64,000 bases of DNA from JAFNAG01 sp963721405 (GCA_963721405.1 CAVRJA010000014.1:1116001-1180000); one strand, 5' to 3'. Shown: positions 53,249-62,600, counted from the stretch's first letter. Notes: generated by a model not told the origin, from the letters alone. A program made the numbers and translations.

Positions 53249-54630
53249 AAAGACGGTGGGAAATCCTGGTCGCAGATGATGAGGCGGTCCTGCGGGCATC
53301 CCTGGCCGCCTGGCTGGCGAGGGACGGTTATTCCGTCGACCAGGCAGCCTCGGGGCGCGAAGCGGTCGAAATGGCGCGGAAGAAGGAGTACGCGATCTGC
53401 TTCATCGACCTGAAGATGCCCGGCGGGATGGACGGGATCGAGACCATGACGGAGATCCGGAAGATTCACACGGACGCGTCGATCATCATCATCACCGCCT
53501 ACGCCACGGTCGACACGGCGATCACCGCCATGAAGGAAGGGGCCCAGGAATACATTGTGAAGCCTTTCAGCCCCGAGGAAATCTCCCTGCACGTGAGCCG
53601 GATCATCAATGTGAAGAGTCTCCAGCGCGAGAACGTCATCCTGCGCAAAAAGCTCACGCGCCAGTATTCCTTCCAGGACATGCTCAGCAAGAACTCGAAG
53701 ATGCACGAGATCTTCGATCTCATTCGGGAGGTGGCCAGCCTGCGCAGCACGGTGCTCATCGAGGGGGAGAGCGGCACCGGAAAGGAGATGATCGCGCGGG
53801 CAGTTCATTACTCGGGTGAACGAGCCTCGAAACCGTTTGTCGGCGTGTCCTGCGCCGCGCTGGCGGAGTCCCTGCTCGAATCCGAACTGTTCGGCCACGA
53901 GAAGGGCTCCTTTACGGGGGCATCCGCGCAGAAAAAGGGAAAGTTCGAGCTGGCAAACGGCGGGACTATCTTCCTCGACGAGATCGGCGACATCTCCCCG
54001 AAGCTTCAGATGGACCTTCTGCGTGTGCTCCAGGAACGCCGCCTGTACCGGGTCGGCGGCTCGACCGAGATCCAGGTGGACGTGCGCGTCATTGCCGCCA
54101 CGAATGTGAACCTCGAGGAAGCGGTTCACGGCGGGAGGTTTCGCGACGATCTCTATTACCGGCTCAACGTGATCAACATTCGCATCCCGCCGCTCCGGAT
54201 GCGCCGCGAAGACATACCGCTGCTGGCGCAAAGCTTCATCGAGCGACTCTCCCCCGAACTGCGCAAGGACGTGACCGACATCAACGAGGACGCCTTGAAA
54301 CTGCTCCTGGACTACGACTGGCCCGGCAATGTCCGGGAGCTGGAGAATGCGATCGAGCGGGCGATGGTCACGTGCAAAGGCAAGGTGCTCCGCAGCGAAT
54401 CTTTCGCATTCCTGAATCGAGGCCTGCCGGAGAAACAAAGCTGGGTGGCGCCCTCGAATATGACTCTGTTCGAAGCGGAGCGGGAGGTGATCCTGGCGGC
54501 GCTGGACCGTACCGGGGGCAATGTCACGAGGGCCGCCGCCCAGTTGGGCATCGACCGCTCCACGCTGTACGACAAGCTGAAAAAGTACAAAAGCCTTGCC
54601 GCCAGGGACGCAGAAAACTCGGAGATATAG
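53245..54630 (+). CDS. NtrC-family sigma54-dependent response regulator
   Basis: 461 residues. Receiver: ILVADDEAVLRASLAAWLA, phospho-Asp in ICFIDLKMPGGMDG (about 54), Lys in EYIVKPFSPEE. AAA+ domain: Walker A EGESGTGKEMIARAVH (about 173-188), the sigma54-contacting GSFTGASAQKKGKFELANGG (GAFTGA motif with Ser for Ala) and LDEIGDISPKLQ. The FIS-type helix-turn-helix ends the protein (VTRAAAQLGIDRSTLYDKLKKY). It activates sigma54 promoters when phosphorylated by the overlapping kinase. It converges on the set-2 protease gene 8 bases away. A target promoter was not identified by eye. Confidence 0.92.
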   Translation: MKRRWEILVADDEAVLRASLAAWLARDGYSVDQAASGREAVEMARKKEYAICFIDLKMPGGMDGIETMTEIRKIHTDASIIIITAYATVDTAITAMKEGAQEYIVKPFSPEEISLHVSRIINVKSLQRENVILRKKLTRQYSFQDMLSKNSKMHEIFDLIREVASLRSTVLIEGESGTGKEMIARAVHYSGERASKPFVGVSCAALAESLLESELFGHEKGSFTGASAQKKGKFELANGGTIFLDEIGDISPKLQMDLLRVLQERRLYRVGGSTEIQVDVRVIAATNVNLEEAVHGGRFRDDLYYRLNVINIRIPPLRMRREDIPLLAQSFIERLSPELRKDVTDINEDALKLLLDYDWPGNVRELENAIERAMVTCKGKVLRSESFAFLNRGLPEKQSWVAPSNMTLFEAEREVILAALDRTGGNVTRAAAQLGIDRSTLYDKLKKYKSLAARDAENSEI

Positions 54631-54638
54631 GGCCGGTC

Positions 54639-55085
54639 TTATCCGGCTGCCTGGGTTTCGATGATGCGCATGACCTCACCCACGGCCGCACGCACCGAAG
54701 CGTGCATCGCCCCGCCCACGGTGCGGCAGTCGGCGGGCTCGACTGCGATGATCATGACTTCGTCCGGGACCGCGAGCCCGAGCGCCCTGCCCAGGCGCAG
54801 AGCCTCAAACAGCCCCACGTAATGGGGCGATCCGCCCGGAACGGTCCGCACCTCCCCTTCCCGGAAGATGGAGATCGTTCCGGGCGCCAGCGCCCCGCTC
54901 TGCACGATGTCAACCACGATCAAGCGGCCGGCGCCCAGAGTATCGTCCAGAAGATCGAAACCGGAGGTCGAGGACTCGCGGACCTCGAGGTCGGGCCGCC
55001 CGCGGCGCAATTGCTCCGCAACCACGATCCCGAAGGCGTCATCCGCCAGAAGCGCGTTGCCCAGGCACAAGACACGGGTCGTCAT
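54639..55085 (-). CDS. [NiFe]-hydrogenase maturation protease (set 2)
   Basis: 148 residues from MTTRVLCLGNALLADDAFG. GNxxxxDD is present, and RLIVVDIVQSGALAPG has the second acidic site. The sequence differs widely from the set-1 protease, so each is probably specific for its own large subunit. The ATG lies 1 base after the mvhA stop. It ends the set-2 operon and converges on the sigma54 activator. Confidence 0.88.
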   Translation of the reverse strand: MTTRVLCLGNALLADDAFGIVVAEQLRRGRPDLEVRESSTSGFDLLDDTLGAGRLIVVDIVQSGALAPGTISIFREGEVRTVPGGSPHYVGLFEALRLGRALGLAVPDEVMIIAVEPADCRTVGGAMHASVRAAVGEVMRIIETQAAG

Positions 55086-55086
55086 G

Positions 55087-56592
55087 TCACCCGGCATTCC
55101 TGCGGATCGTGCCGTCACTGTCCCGCTGCAGCGTCCCGACGATGGTCCCTTCCCGATCGCGGACGCACACCATCAGGGGCATGTTCCCCGGCAAGGAATG
55201 GGTGGCGCAGCCGTTGCAGGGATCGTAGGCGCGGAAGGCCATCTCCACCATGTTCAGCACTCCCTCGGAGATGTTGTCGCGCGAAATCAACCCCTTGGCG
55301 GCCTTGTCGACGCTCATGGCGATGCGTGCCGCGTTGTTCTGGGTGGCGACGATCAGGTTCGCTTTTGTGATCCGGCCATGCTCATCGGTCTTATAGTGAT
55401 GGAAAAGAGTGCCACGGGGCGCTTCCACGACCCCAAAACCTTCGCTCGGCACATCCCGGGGCAGGTTGCGCACGTTGGTTTCGGTGATCTCGGGGTCGTC
55501 CGCCAGCTGTTTCATGCGTTCGGCCGCGTAGAGCAGTTCGACCAGGCGCGCCCAGTGGTTGGCCAGCGTGTGGTGCACCGGTTTCGCGCCCAGCGTGGCG
55601 AAGTACTGCTGGTAGGCTGCTTGCGCCAGCGGAGTCGCCATGCCGTCGGCCGCGTTCAGGCGCGCGAGCGGCGCCACGCAATAGATGCCGCTGTCGGCGC
55701 CGTCCACGAAGCCTTTCCAGCCTTTGGGCTTGAGGTAACAGAACTTCATATAGCTCCAGGGCTCGACATGTTCCGCCACGTAGTCGAGATACTGGTCCGC
55801 CTTGAACTTCGCCCATTCCTGGCCTTCCGGGGACACGACGCGCAGCGACCCCTCGTAGAAATTGACGTGGTTGTTCGCATCCACCATGCCCATGTAATGA
55901 GTGCGGTGGGTATAGGCGTCCGAGAAGATCAGGTTCACGTAGTCGGAATTCTTGATCACGACGTCATTGAAGATCTGCAGCGTGAATTTGGCGAACTCCA
56001 CCGCCTCGGCGGCCACACTCTGGAACAGGCTCTTGTCTTCAGGCGTGACCCGCTTGGCCACGCCTCCGGGGAGGCCGAACACAGGGTGGACGACTTTTCC
56101 CCCGGTGAGGGAGATCAGCGCGCGCAGCTTGCGGCGCATGTCAATGACCCGTTTGCCCACTTCGAGACCGACCTTGGCAATCACGCCCAGGACGTTTCTC
56201 TCCGCAGCCGGGGCCATTGGTCCCACGACGAAGTCCGGCCCGCCCAGGAAATAGAAGTGCAGGGCATGATCCTCGACCATAAAGGTGCTGTAAACCATCT
56301 CTCTGATCTTGCGGGCGGCGGGCGGCGGGGCAATCCTGTAAAGGCTGTCGAGAGCCTTGGTGCCCGCCATGTGGTGGGCCATCGGGCAGACGCCGCAGAT
56401 GCGGGAGGTGATCTGAGGCATGTCTTCCGCCAGCCTGCCTTCCGCAAATTTTTCGAACCCCCTCAGCTCGGGCACCTGGAAGTAGGCGCGATCGACATTC
56501 CCCTGATCGTTCAGAAGGATGTCGATCTTGCCGTGGCCCTCCAGGCGGGTGATGGGGTCAATTAGGATTCTCCTCTGCATCAAATCAGGCAT
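55087..56592 (-). CDS. mvhA: Group 3c-like [NiFe]-hydrogenase large subunit (set 2)
   Basis: 501 residues from MPDLMQRRILIDPITRLEGH; GGAGGG lies 8 bases upstream of this ATG. Ni-Fe ligands are in SRICGVCPMAHHMAG (about 66-80) and YDPCNGCATHSLPG near the C-terminus, all Cys. After CATH a tail of about 35 residues remains for the protease to remove. It has the same architecture as the set-1 subunit but is clearly diverged from it. The H2-cleaving subunit of the soluble Mvh-Hdr complex. Confidence 0.92.
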   Translation of the reverse strand: MPDLMQRRILIDPITRLEGHGKIDILLNDQGNVDRAYFQVPELRGFEKFAEGRLAEDMPQITSRICGVCPMAHHMAGTKALDSLYRIAPPPAARKIREMVYSTFMVEDHALHFYFLGGPDFVVGPMAPAAERNVLGVIAKVGLEVGKRVIDMRRKLRALISLTGGKVVHPVFGLPGGVAKRVTPEDKSLFQSVAAEAVEFAKFTLQIFNDVVIKNSDYVNLIFSDAYTHRTHYMGMVDANNHVNFYEGSLRVVSPEGQEWAKFKADQYLDYVAEHVEPWSYMKFCYLKPKGWKGFVDGADSGIYCVAPLARLNAADGMATPLAQAAYQQYFATLGAKPVHHTLANHWARLVELLYAAERMKQLADDPEITETNVRNLPRDVPSEGFGVVEAPRGTLFHHYKTDEHGRITKANLIVATQNNAARIAMSVDKAAKGLISRDNISEGVLNMVEMAFRAYDPCNGCATHSLPGNMPLMVCVRDREGTIVGTLQRDSDGTIRRNAG

Positions 56593-57571
56593 CTTTGGTA
56601 CCCTCCAGTTTTTTTCTGCGCAACGGCGAAGCGGCCAGGCTGTAGCGGTAGAGAGTGCCCACCGGGTCGGGAATCTGCGCCAGAATTCTTCCGATCTCGG
56701 CTTCGTCGTTGGCGTCGACGATCGAGGCCAGGGCAGACAGCGCTTTGGCGCCGAAGTCCCTGACCCGGCTCGTCGGCCCAAAGCAGCCCGAGCAGGGCAT
56801 GTTCCCCTTCGTGCATTGCGCCTCGCAGCCTCCGCGAGTCGCCGAACCCAGGCACAGGAGCCCCTGCGTGAGCAGGCACTTGTCGGGATCGATCAGGATC
56901 TCGTGCGGCCGCTTCCACTCCTTGACCGCCAGCTTTTCCGGGCGCGTGTCCTTGCGCGGGCATTCCTCGCAAAGCGCCGTGTCCGGCGCCAGCACCGCCC
57001 CCTTCTCCGGCAGACTGCCGTTGAGCAACTTCTGCACCGCCTCGAGAAGGATCTTGGGTGTCGGCGGGCAGCCGGGAACGAAGTAATCGACAGACACGGT
57101 CTGGGCCAGCGTCTTGACGGTGTCGAACAGGACCGGCAGAGTCACGCTCTCGCCGCCGCTGTGAGGATAACTTGCCTGGGGAGTTGTGCCCGCGGGATTA
57201 ACCGTGCTGGGGGCCTCGAGGTAAGCCGTCGCGAGCAAAGCGTGACGGTCCCACAGGTTCGCGAGCCCCGGTATGCCGCCGAGCTGGGAGCAGGCGCCGA
57301 AGGCGATGAGAATCTGTGACTTCCTGCGCAGCAGGTGGGCCATTTCCTCCTGCTCGGTCGTGCGGATGGCGCCGTTCAGAAACGTTGCCGTGATGGCGCC
57401 GTCCGGCAGCGCTTCCACATCCTTTCGCTTGAAATCGAGGGCCACCGGCCAGAAGACGATGTCGACCGCCGCGGCCACGTCCAATATCTTTTCTTCGAGG
57501 TCGACGACCGTTTCCTCGCAGCCGCCGCAGGCGGCACACCAGTAGAAAGCAACTTTCGGTTTGTCGCTCAT
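56585..57571 (-). CDS. mvhG: Group 3c-like [NiFe]-hydrogenase small subunit (set 2)
   Basis: 328 residues. Cluster ligands are in FYWCAACGGCEETVVD (about 9-24), IAFGACSQLGGIPG, VDYFVPGCPPTP, LCEECPRKDT and CEAQCTKGNMPCSGCFGP. It is cytoplasmic, with no Tat signal. Compared with set 1 it has an extra Ser/Thr-rich loop (TTPQASYPHSGGESV). It starts in an ATGA overlap with mvhD and overlaps mvhA by 8 bases. Confidence 0.92.
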   Translation of the reverse strand: MSDKPKVAFYWCAACGGCEETVVDLEEKILDVAAAVDIVFWPVALDFKRKDVEALPDGAITATFLNGAIRTTEQEEMAHLLRRKSQILIAFGACSQLGGIPGLANLWDRHALLATAYLEAPSTVNPAGTTPQASYPHSGGESVTLPVLFDTVKTLAQTVSVDYFVPGCPPTPKILLEAVQKLLNGSLPEKGAVLAPDTALCEECPRKDTRPEKLAVKEWKRPHEILIDPDKCLLTQGLLCLGSATRGGCEAQCTKGNMPCSGCFGPTSRVRDFGAKALSALASIVDANDEAEIGRILAQIPDPVGTLYRYSLAASPLRRKKLEGTKDA

Positions 57572-58017
57572 CGGACAGCCACCTCCTCACCGACGGCTTC
57601 GGCGGTCGCCAGGCGCAGCGGCCCGAGCGCCCTGACTTTTTCGACCATATCGTTCATAGTGGTTCTGAGCCGGTCCGCCTCGGCCGCGGATATCCACTCG
57701 AGACGGAACCGGTCCTCCTCGATCCCCATCTCGTTGAGCACGCGCTTCAGAAGATTCACGCGCCGCAGGGTCTTGTAGTTTCCTTCCTGGTAATGGCAGT
57801 CCCCGGGATGGCAGCCGCCGATCAGGACGCCGTCCGCCCCCTTGGCGAAGGCCTCGAGGATAAACTGCGGATCAATGCGTCCGGAACACATCAGGCGCAC
57901 CACACGCGCGTTGGGTGCGTATTTCATGCGCGAAATGCCGGCCGAATCCGCGGCCATGTAGGTGCACCAGTTGCAGAAAAAGGCGACAATTTTCGGTTCG
58001 AATTTTTCCTCAGGCAT
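57568..58017 (-). CDS. mvhD: Hydrogenase/Hdr electron-transfer iron-sulfur subunit (set 2)
   Basis: 149 residues from MPEEKFEPKIVAFFCNWCTY. [2Fe-2S] ligands are in CNWC, LMCSGRIDPQ and LIGGCHPGDCHYQEGNY. The start overlaps the end of hdrA by 8 bases; an upstream in-frame ATG lies wholly inside hdrA. It connects the hydrogenase to HdrA. Confidence 0.92.
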   Translation of the reverse strand: MPEEKFEPKIVAFFCNWCTYMAADSAGISRMKYAPNARVVRLMCSGRIDPQFILEAFAKGADGVLIGGCHPGDCHYQEGNYKTLRRVNLLKRVLNEMGIEEDRFRLEWISAAEADRLRTTMNDMVEKVRALGPLRLATAEAVGEEVAVR

Positions 58018-60007
58018 AGTCAAGCACTCCCTCGATCTCCTCGAAAATCTGCTCATCTTCGAACAGGTTCTGCCTCAATGAACCGGAAGGACAGCCGGCC
58101 ACGCAGGTCCCGCAACCTTTGCAGAGCACCGGGTTGACGGCAGCCTTCTTGTTCTCCTCCACGAACGAGATCGCATGATAGGGGCAGAGCCCGATGCAGG
58201 TGCGACAGCCGGAACACGCCTCCTCCACGACGTACGCCGTGTTCGGTTCGATCTCGATCGATCCGGCGTCGATCGAAGCCAGCACTTCCGAGGCTGCGGC
58301 CCCCGCCTGCGCCACCGTGTCCGGGATGTCCTTGGGACCCTGGCAGCAGCCGGCCAGGAAGACACCGTCCGTGAAGGTGGAGACCGGGGCCAGTTTCGGA
58401 TGCCGTTCCGTGAAGAAGCCTTCGCTGCCGCAGCTGATATTGAACAGGCGCCGCACTTCCACCGCGTCCTTGCGGGGTTCCATGCCCACGGACAATACGA
58501 CCATATCGACCGGGATCCTGCGCACGAAGGCGCTCAGAGTGTCCTCGACACGGATGACCAGCTTGCCTTCCTCCGACTTGTCGAGCGCCCAATCGGTCAC
58601 CTCCGCCACACGGCCGCGAATGAAATGAACGCCCTCTTTCAGCATGCGCTGATAGAACTCCTCGAAGCCCTTCCCGGGAGTGCGCATGTCTATGTAGAAG
58701 TTGAAAATCTCCGCCTCCGTGTGCTCCTGGATCAGGTGGGCGAGCTTCAGCGAATACATGCAGCAGACGCGCGAGCACCATTTGTTCGTGTTCTCGTCGC
58801 GCGAACCGACACAGTGGATGATGCCGACGCTCTTCGGATGCGTGCCGTCCCGCAACAGGACGTCGCCGCCGGTCGGGCCGGAAGCGTTGACCAGCCGTTC
58901 CACCTCGAGCGATGTATAAATGTTCGGATAGCTGCCATACCCGTAATACGGGAGTCGGTTCGGATCGAACGTCTGGAAACCGGTGGCGAGCACGACGTTC
59001 CCGACCTTGACCTTGACGACTTCATCCCGCTGCTTGAAGTCGATGGCATGACGGTCGCCGCAGGCCTCCACACACGTCTTCTTGCAGGTGCCCTTCTTGA
59101 ACTCGATGCAGGTCTCCGGGTCGATCCGGACGATCTGGGGCACGGCCTGCGGGAAGGGGATGTAGACCGGCTTGCGCTTGCCGAGGCCGACGTTGAATTC
59201 GTCGTCGAAGCGAGGCTGCTTGTAAACGCAGGCCTCGACGCACTGCATGCAGCCGGCACACAGGTCCTCGTTCACGTAACGGGGATGACGCGTCACTGTG
59301 ACTTCATAGTTGCCGACGTAGCCCTCGACCGCGGTGACTTCCGAAAGCGTCCACAGGGTGATGTTCGGGTGGGCTTTGACCGAGGTCATCTTGGGCGTCA
59401 GGATGCAGGCGGCGCAGTCCAGCGTCGGGAACGTCTTGTCGAACTTCGCCATGTGCCCGCCGATGGTGGCGTCGCGCTCGACCAGGTAGACGTGCTTGCC
59501 GGCATTCGCCATCGTAAGCGCGGCGTGGATTCCCGCGATGCCCCCGCCCACCACCAGGACGTTCGGGTCGATCGAGACGCGCCCCTTCTCCAGTGGTTTG
59601 TGATAGCGGACCCGGCGCACCGCGGCGCGGACGAGGTCCTTGGCCTTGTCGGTGGCGGCCGCCTTCCGGTCCGAGTGCACCCAGGAGTCGTGCTCGCGGA
59701 TATTGACCATGTGCATGAAGTAGGGATTCAGCCCGCTCTTCTCGACGGCCGCGCGGAATGTGTGCTCGTGCAGCAGCGGAGAACAGGAGCACACCACGAT
59801 GCGATTCAGCTTGTGCTCGCGCACATCCGAGTTGATCAGCTCCTGCCCCGGATCGGAGCACATGTATTTGTATTCGCGTGCGACCGCAACGCCCTGCAGC
59901 CCCGCCGCGAAATCCGCCACCGCCTTTACGTCGACTGTTCCTGCGATGTTCGTGCCGCAGTGGCAGACATAGACGCCAATGCGCGCCGTACCATTCGTGT
60001 TAGACAT
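58010..60007 (-). CDS. hdrA: Heterodisulfide reductase subunit A, full length (set 2)
   Basis: 665 residues, complete by family standard. N-terminal domain: VYVCHCGTNIAGTVD (about 12-26), YKYMCSDPGQELI and VVCSCSPLLHEHTF. FAD loop: VLVVGGGIAGIHAAL (about 149-163). DKTFPTLDCAACILTPKM, inner ferredoxin CAGCMQCVEACVYKQ, and C-terminal double ferredoxin CSGCRTCIGLCPYHAI plus CKGCGTCVAGCPSGSL. Its FAD is the electron-bifurcation site in characterised Mvh-Hdr enzymes, splitting H2 electrons between ferredoxin and the HdrB acceptor. It overlaps hdrB by 8 bases. Confidence 0.93.
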   Translation of the reverse strand: MSNTNGTARIGVYVCHCGTNIAGTVDVKAVADFAAGLQGVAVAREYKYMCSDPGQELINSDVREHKLNRIVVCSCSPLLHEHTFRAAVEKSGLNPYFMHMVNIREHDSWVHSDRKAAATDKAKDLVRAAVRRVRYHKPLEKGRVSIDPNVLVVGGGIAGIHAALTMANAGKHVYLVERDATIGGHMAKFDKTFPTLDCAACILTPKMTSVKAHPNITLWTLSEVTAVEGYVGNYEVTVTRHPRYVNEDLCAGCMQCVEACVYKQPRFDDEFNVGLGKRKPVYIPFPQAVPQIVRIDPETCIEFKKGTCKKTCVEACGDRHAIDFKQRDEVVKVKVGNVVLATGFQTFDPNRLPYYGYGSYPNIYTSLEVERLVNASGPTGGDVLLRDGTHPKSVGIIHCVGSRDENTNKWCSRVCCMYSLKLAHLIQEHTEAEIFNFYIDMRTPGKGFEEFYQRMLKEGVHFIRGRVAEVTDWALDKSEEGKLVIRVEDTLSAFVRRIPVDMVVLSVGMEPRKDAVEVRRLFNISCGSEGFFTERHPKLAPVSTFTDGVFLAGCCQGPKDIPDTVAQAGAAASEVLASIDAGSIEIEPNTAYVVEEACSGCRTCIGLCPYHAISFVEENKKAAVNPVLCKGCGTCVAGCPSGSLRQNLFEDEQIFEEIEGVLDYA

Positions 60008-60902
60008 GAGCCGCAGCCTCCTTCGCGGTAAACCACTTCTTCACGGTATCCATGCCCGATATGGATCGATGCAGGCCCAGAGCCCCGGGCTCCCCGCCCA
60101 GGGCCCAACCCAGCAGCTGTGTGAAATAGAGGATGGGGAGATCGAGTTTTTCTTTCGTCTGCTTGCGCATCACCGACTGGTAGGCATCCAGGTTGAACTG
60201 GCACAGGGGGCAGAGAGTGACCAGAGCCTCGGCGCCCTTGCGCGCCGCCTCCTTCAGGAGGATGTAATTCAGACGCACGCCCACGGGCGGAATGGTCCCC
60301 GTCAACGACCCGCCGCAGCACTTGGTCTTCAGGGCCCAGCTCACCGTCGGAATGCCGACGGCGCCGAGCAGTTCGTCCATGCGGTTCGGATTCTGAGGGG
60401 AATCCACTTCCGAATAGGGCCGGACCGCCTGACAGCCGTAATAACAGGCAATCGGGCCGCCCTTCCATTTCCGGACAACCTTGGAGCGGATGCGGTCCAG
60501 GCCGACGTCGTTGTAGAGAATCTCGAGCGGATGGCGCGTCACGACCGTATCTGCAAGAGGCAGATTCGCCGCCTTCAGGTTCGCGCTCACGTGTTCGCGG
60601 ATCTCGGGGTAGCGCAGCACGTAATCCTGGGTTTTCCTCAGCACCAGGTAGCACGCCGCGCAGGGCGCCATCAGCTGGTAGTTGCCCGAATTCTGTGCCA
60701 GCGCCAGATTTCGCGCCGATAATTCGAACGCGGACAACTCGTCGACCGACATGTACGAGGTCGCACCGCAGCAATTCCAGTCATCGAGCTCCTTCACCTT
60801 CACGTCCAGCAGGCGGAACAATGTCAGGAGGCTCTCTTCATAGGCACGGCCGGTACCCTTGAGGGAGCAGCCGGGAAAATACGAATACGCGCTCGTCGAC
60901 AT
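60000..60902 (-). CDS. hdrB: Heterodisulfide reductase subunit B (set 2)
   Basis: 300 residues. Both CCG domains are intact: LDDWNCCGATSYMS (about 39-52) and TKCCGGSLTGT (about 192-202), with further Cys in APCAACYLVL and LCPLCQFNLD. These ligate the two noncubane [4Fe-4S] clusters that reduce a disulfide. Bacteria lack CoM-S-S-CoB, so the substrate is unknown. TAATG overlap with hdrC. Confidence 0.93.
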   Translation of the reverse strand: MSTSAYSYFPGCSLKGTGRAYEESLLTLFRLLDVKVKELDDWNCCGATSYMSVDELSAFELSARNLALAQNSGNYQLMAPCAACYLVLRKTQDYVLRYPEIREHVSANLKAANLPLADTVVTRHPLEILYNDVGLDRIRSKVVRKWKGGPIACYYGCQAVRPYSEVDSPQNPNRMDELLGAVGIPTVSWALKTKCCGGSLTGTIPPVGVRLNYILLKEAARKGAEALVTLCPLCQFNLDAYQSVMRKQTKEKLDLPILYFTQLLGWALGGEPGALGLHRSISGMDTVKKWFTAKEAAAHV

Positions 60903-61477
60903 TAGGCGACCTCCATCCCCTTCTTGTGCTCACGGGGCAGCTCATGCACCCGGTTGATCTTTTCCCTGCGCAGGCTCATCCGGCCGGTTCGGAAGAGGTG
61001 CCAGCCCGTCCCGATCATGGAGAGCAGGATCATCGGATTCGATTTGAGCGCCATGAACATGACCAGCCACAACTCTGAGCTGCGGCCGCGGTTCGCCACC
61101 ATCTTGTGGAACTCGCGTGCCAGGACCGGTATGGCAAACCGTTTCGGATAGAGGCGCCTGCGGATGGCTTCGCGCTTCAGGGTGTACATGACGTCCGTGA
61201 TCTGGATCTTCTGGGGGCAGTGAACGGCACAGGCATAACAGGAAGCGCACAGCCAGATCGTCTGCGACGCCAGAGCCTCGTCGCGAAAGCCCTCCCTGAC
61301 CAGGTTGATGATCCTGCGCGGGGTGTAATCCATGTAGATGGACAGTGGACAGGAGCCGGAACAGGTCCCGCACTGGATGCAGGAAAGGAGCTTCTCGCAT
61401 CCGGGCAGCCTGCTGATCTCGTGCGGCCACTCGGGCTCCGTGTCCCGCTGATATCTGATTGTCGTCTGGAGATCCAT
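60902..61477 (-). CDS. hdrC: Heterodisulfide reductase subunit C (set 2)
   Basis: 191 residues from MDLQTTIRYQRD; GGGAGG lies 9 bases before this ATG, and an ATG nearer to it is too close. Two [4Fe-4S] motifs: CIQCGTCSGSCPLSIYMD (about 33-50) and CASCYACAVHCPQKIQITD (about 76-94). The C-terminal part has one hydrophobic stretch (LWLVMFMALKSNPMILLSMI), long for HdrC, but no cytochrome-b domain, unlike set 1. It is the first gene of the hdrCBA-mvhDGA-protease operon. Confidence 0.92.
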   Translation of the reverse strand: MDLQTTIRYQRDTEPEWPHEISRLPGCEKLLSCIQCGTCSGSCPLSIYMDYTPRRIINLVREGFRDEALASQTIWLCASCYACAVHCPQKIQITDVMYTLKREAIRRRLYPKRFAIPVLAREFHKMVANRGRSSELWLVMFMALKSNPMILLSMIGTGWHLFRTGRMSLRREKINRVHELPREHKKGMEVA

Positions 61478-61909
61478 CGATCTCATCCTCCCTTAGGAAT
61501 TTCCGATCGGCGCATTTCGCGTCCCGCCAGGCACGGCACGGGCGATCTCGTGCATCTGTGGTCTGTCGGATCATGCATGCTTCCCGGCGCGCCACGGCGG
61601 CAAAAAGCGTGTTGACCAGGCAGATGATTTCATCGCGGGAGAGGCAGGGGGTACTTGCCCTCCTCCCATGCTGAAATTGCTGTAAGGGGCTCGCTATGCC
61701 ATCCGTAGGAGGAGACCAACCTAAGCAGTCGCCCTCCCACCAACTATGAAGCAAGTTCCATGCCTCGCGACGCGGAGGCTAATCCTATCCGCATCCGATT
61801 TATATATCTGAAGATAGAGAGCTTACAGTAATCTAATGCAGTGCCGCCCCCTATGGACATGTTGGATTTCCCTACGTTTGCCATTGGAATATCCTACATT
61901 CTTGAAGGC
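61478..61909. other. Upstream region of the set-2 operon
   Basis: No gene recognised. An AT-rich stretch near 61795-61830 could hold the promoter, but I could not define -35/-10 boxes. I also looked for GG-N10-GC sigma54 elements on the minus strand and found none convincing. The far end runs into low-complexity repeats. Confidence 0.4.
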
Positions 61910-62128
61910 GGGGGCCGGGTCCTGGGGATTAGGGGTTGGGTCCTGGGGATTAGGGGTTGGGGGTTGGAAACAGGGGGGAAGAGGCTCGAGTTAGGGACTA
62001 GTGTCAGGTGACCGGAAAATTGTGTGACTGGCGTAGGAGGTCGGGCTTCATGGCAATGCCCCGCGTCCCCGACTCCCCGTCCTAATACCTGACCCTGAAC
62101 CCCTAGCCCCCAGCCCCCAGTCCCCAGA
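61910..62128. repeat. Low-complexity inverted array, third locus
   Basis: The left arm repeats GGGGATTAGGGGTTGGGTCCT (broken here by variation) with GGGGTTGG units (61910-61980). The right arm (about 62066-62128) is its C/A complement (CCCCTAGCCCCCAGCCCC). The core is about 85 bases. It abuts the kinase/regulator remnant directly. Confidence 0.75.
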
Positions 62129-62600
62129 CGCGAACGCCAGCGGTTGGCCCAGGTGCTGCACGACGGACTCCAGCAACTGCTGGTCGGCGCGAAGTTCCGG
62201 CTGGCGCTGCTGGACCGCGCGGACCGGGAGAAAGATGTGCGGGAGGCAGTCAAGGATATCACGGCTGCTCCAGGAAGAGCAGGACCTGGAGATTGCCGGG
62301 GAGGCGTCCGACGGAGTGGCTGCCATCGACCTGGCGCACGAAATCCTGCCGGATGTCGTTCTCATGGACGTCAGCATGCCCGGTATGAGCGGCATCGAAG
62401 CCACCCGGATCATTCACACGGAGCTCCCGGAGATTCGAATCATCGGCCTGTCCATGTTTGAGGAGGCCGAACGGGCGGCTGCATTGCTCCAGGCCGGCGC
62501 CGTCGCCTACCTGAACAAGAGTGGACCATCCGACGCCGTGGTTGCCGCCATCCGGGCCTGCGTTCGCCCTCAGATGGCAATTTCATCCGGGACACAGTAA
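62129..62600 (+). pseudogene. Fused remnant of a NarX-type kinase and its NarL-type regulator
   Basis: The first 135 bases encode RERQRLAQVLHDGLQQLLVG, the HisKA_3 dimerisation helix with its phospho-His. At about 62263 the frame shifts, and the sequence becomes LLQEEQDLEIAGEASDGVAA, the middle of a receiver domain. It continues through the phospho-Asp (VVLMDVSMPGMSGIEATRII), IIGLSMF and Lys (AYLNKSGPSD) to a stop. The kinase ATPase domain, the receiver's first strand with the acidic pair, and the helix-turn-helix are missing. A single deletion across a kinase-regulator gene pair explains this. Confidence 0.72.

Noticed and set aside
53059..54438. 459-codon minus-strand frame opposite the sigma54 activator
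   Set aside because: The plus strand has all NtrC-family motifs. The antisense frame is a shadow.
39218..56592. Selenocysteine in the hydrogenase large subunits
   Set aside because: Both C-terminal motifs (DPCYSCATH, DPCNGCATH) have normal Cys codons, and no in-frame UGA interrupts either gene.
61478..61909. Sigma54 (-24/-12) promoter for the set-2 operon
   Set aside because: Candidates such as the TGGCATAG sequence on the minus strand near 61690 lack the GC at the required 10-base spacing.
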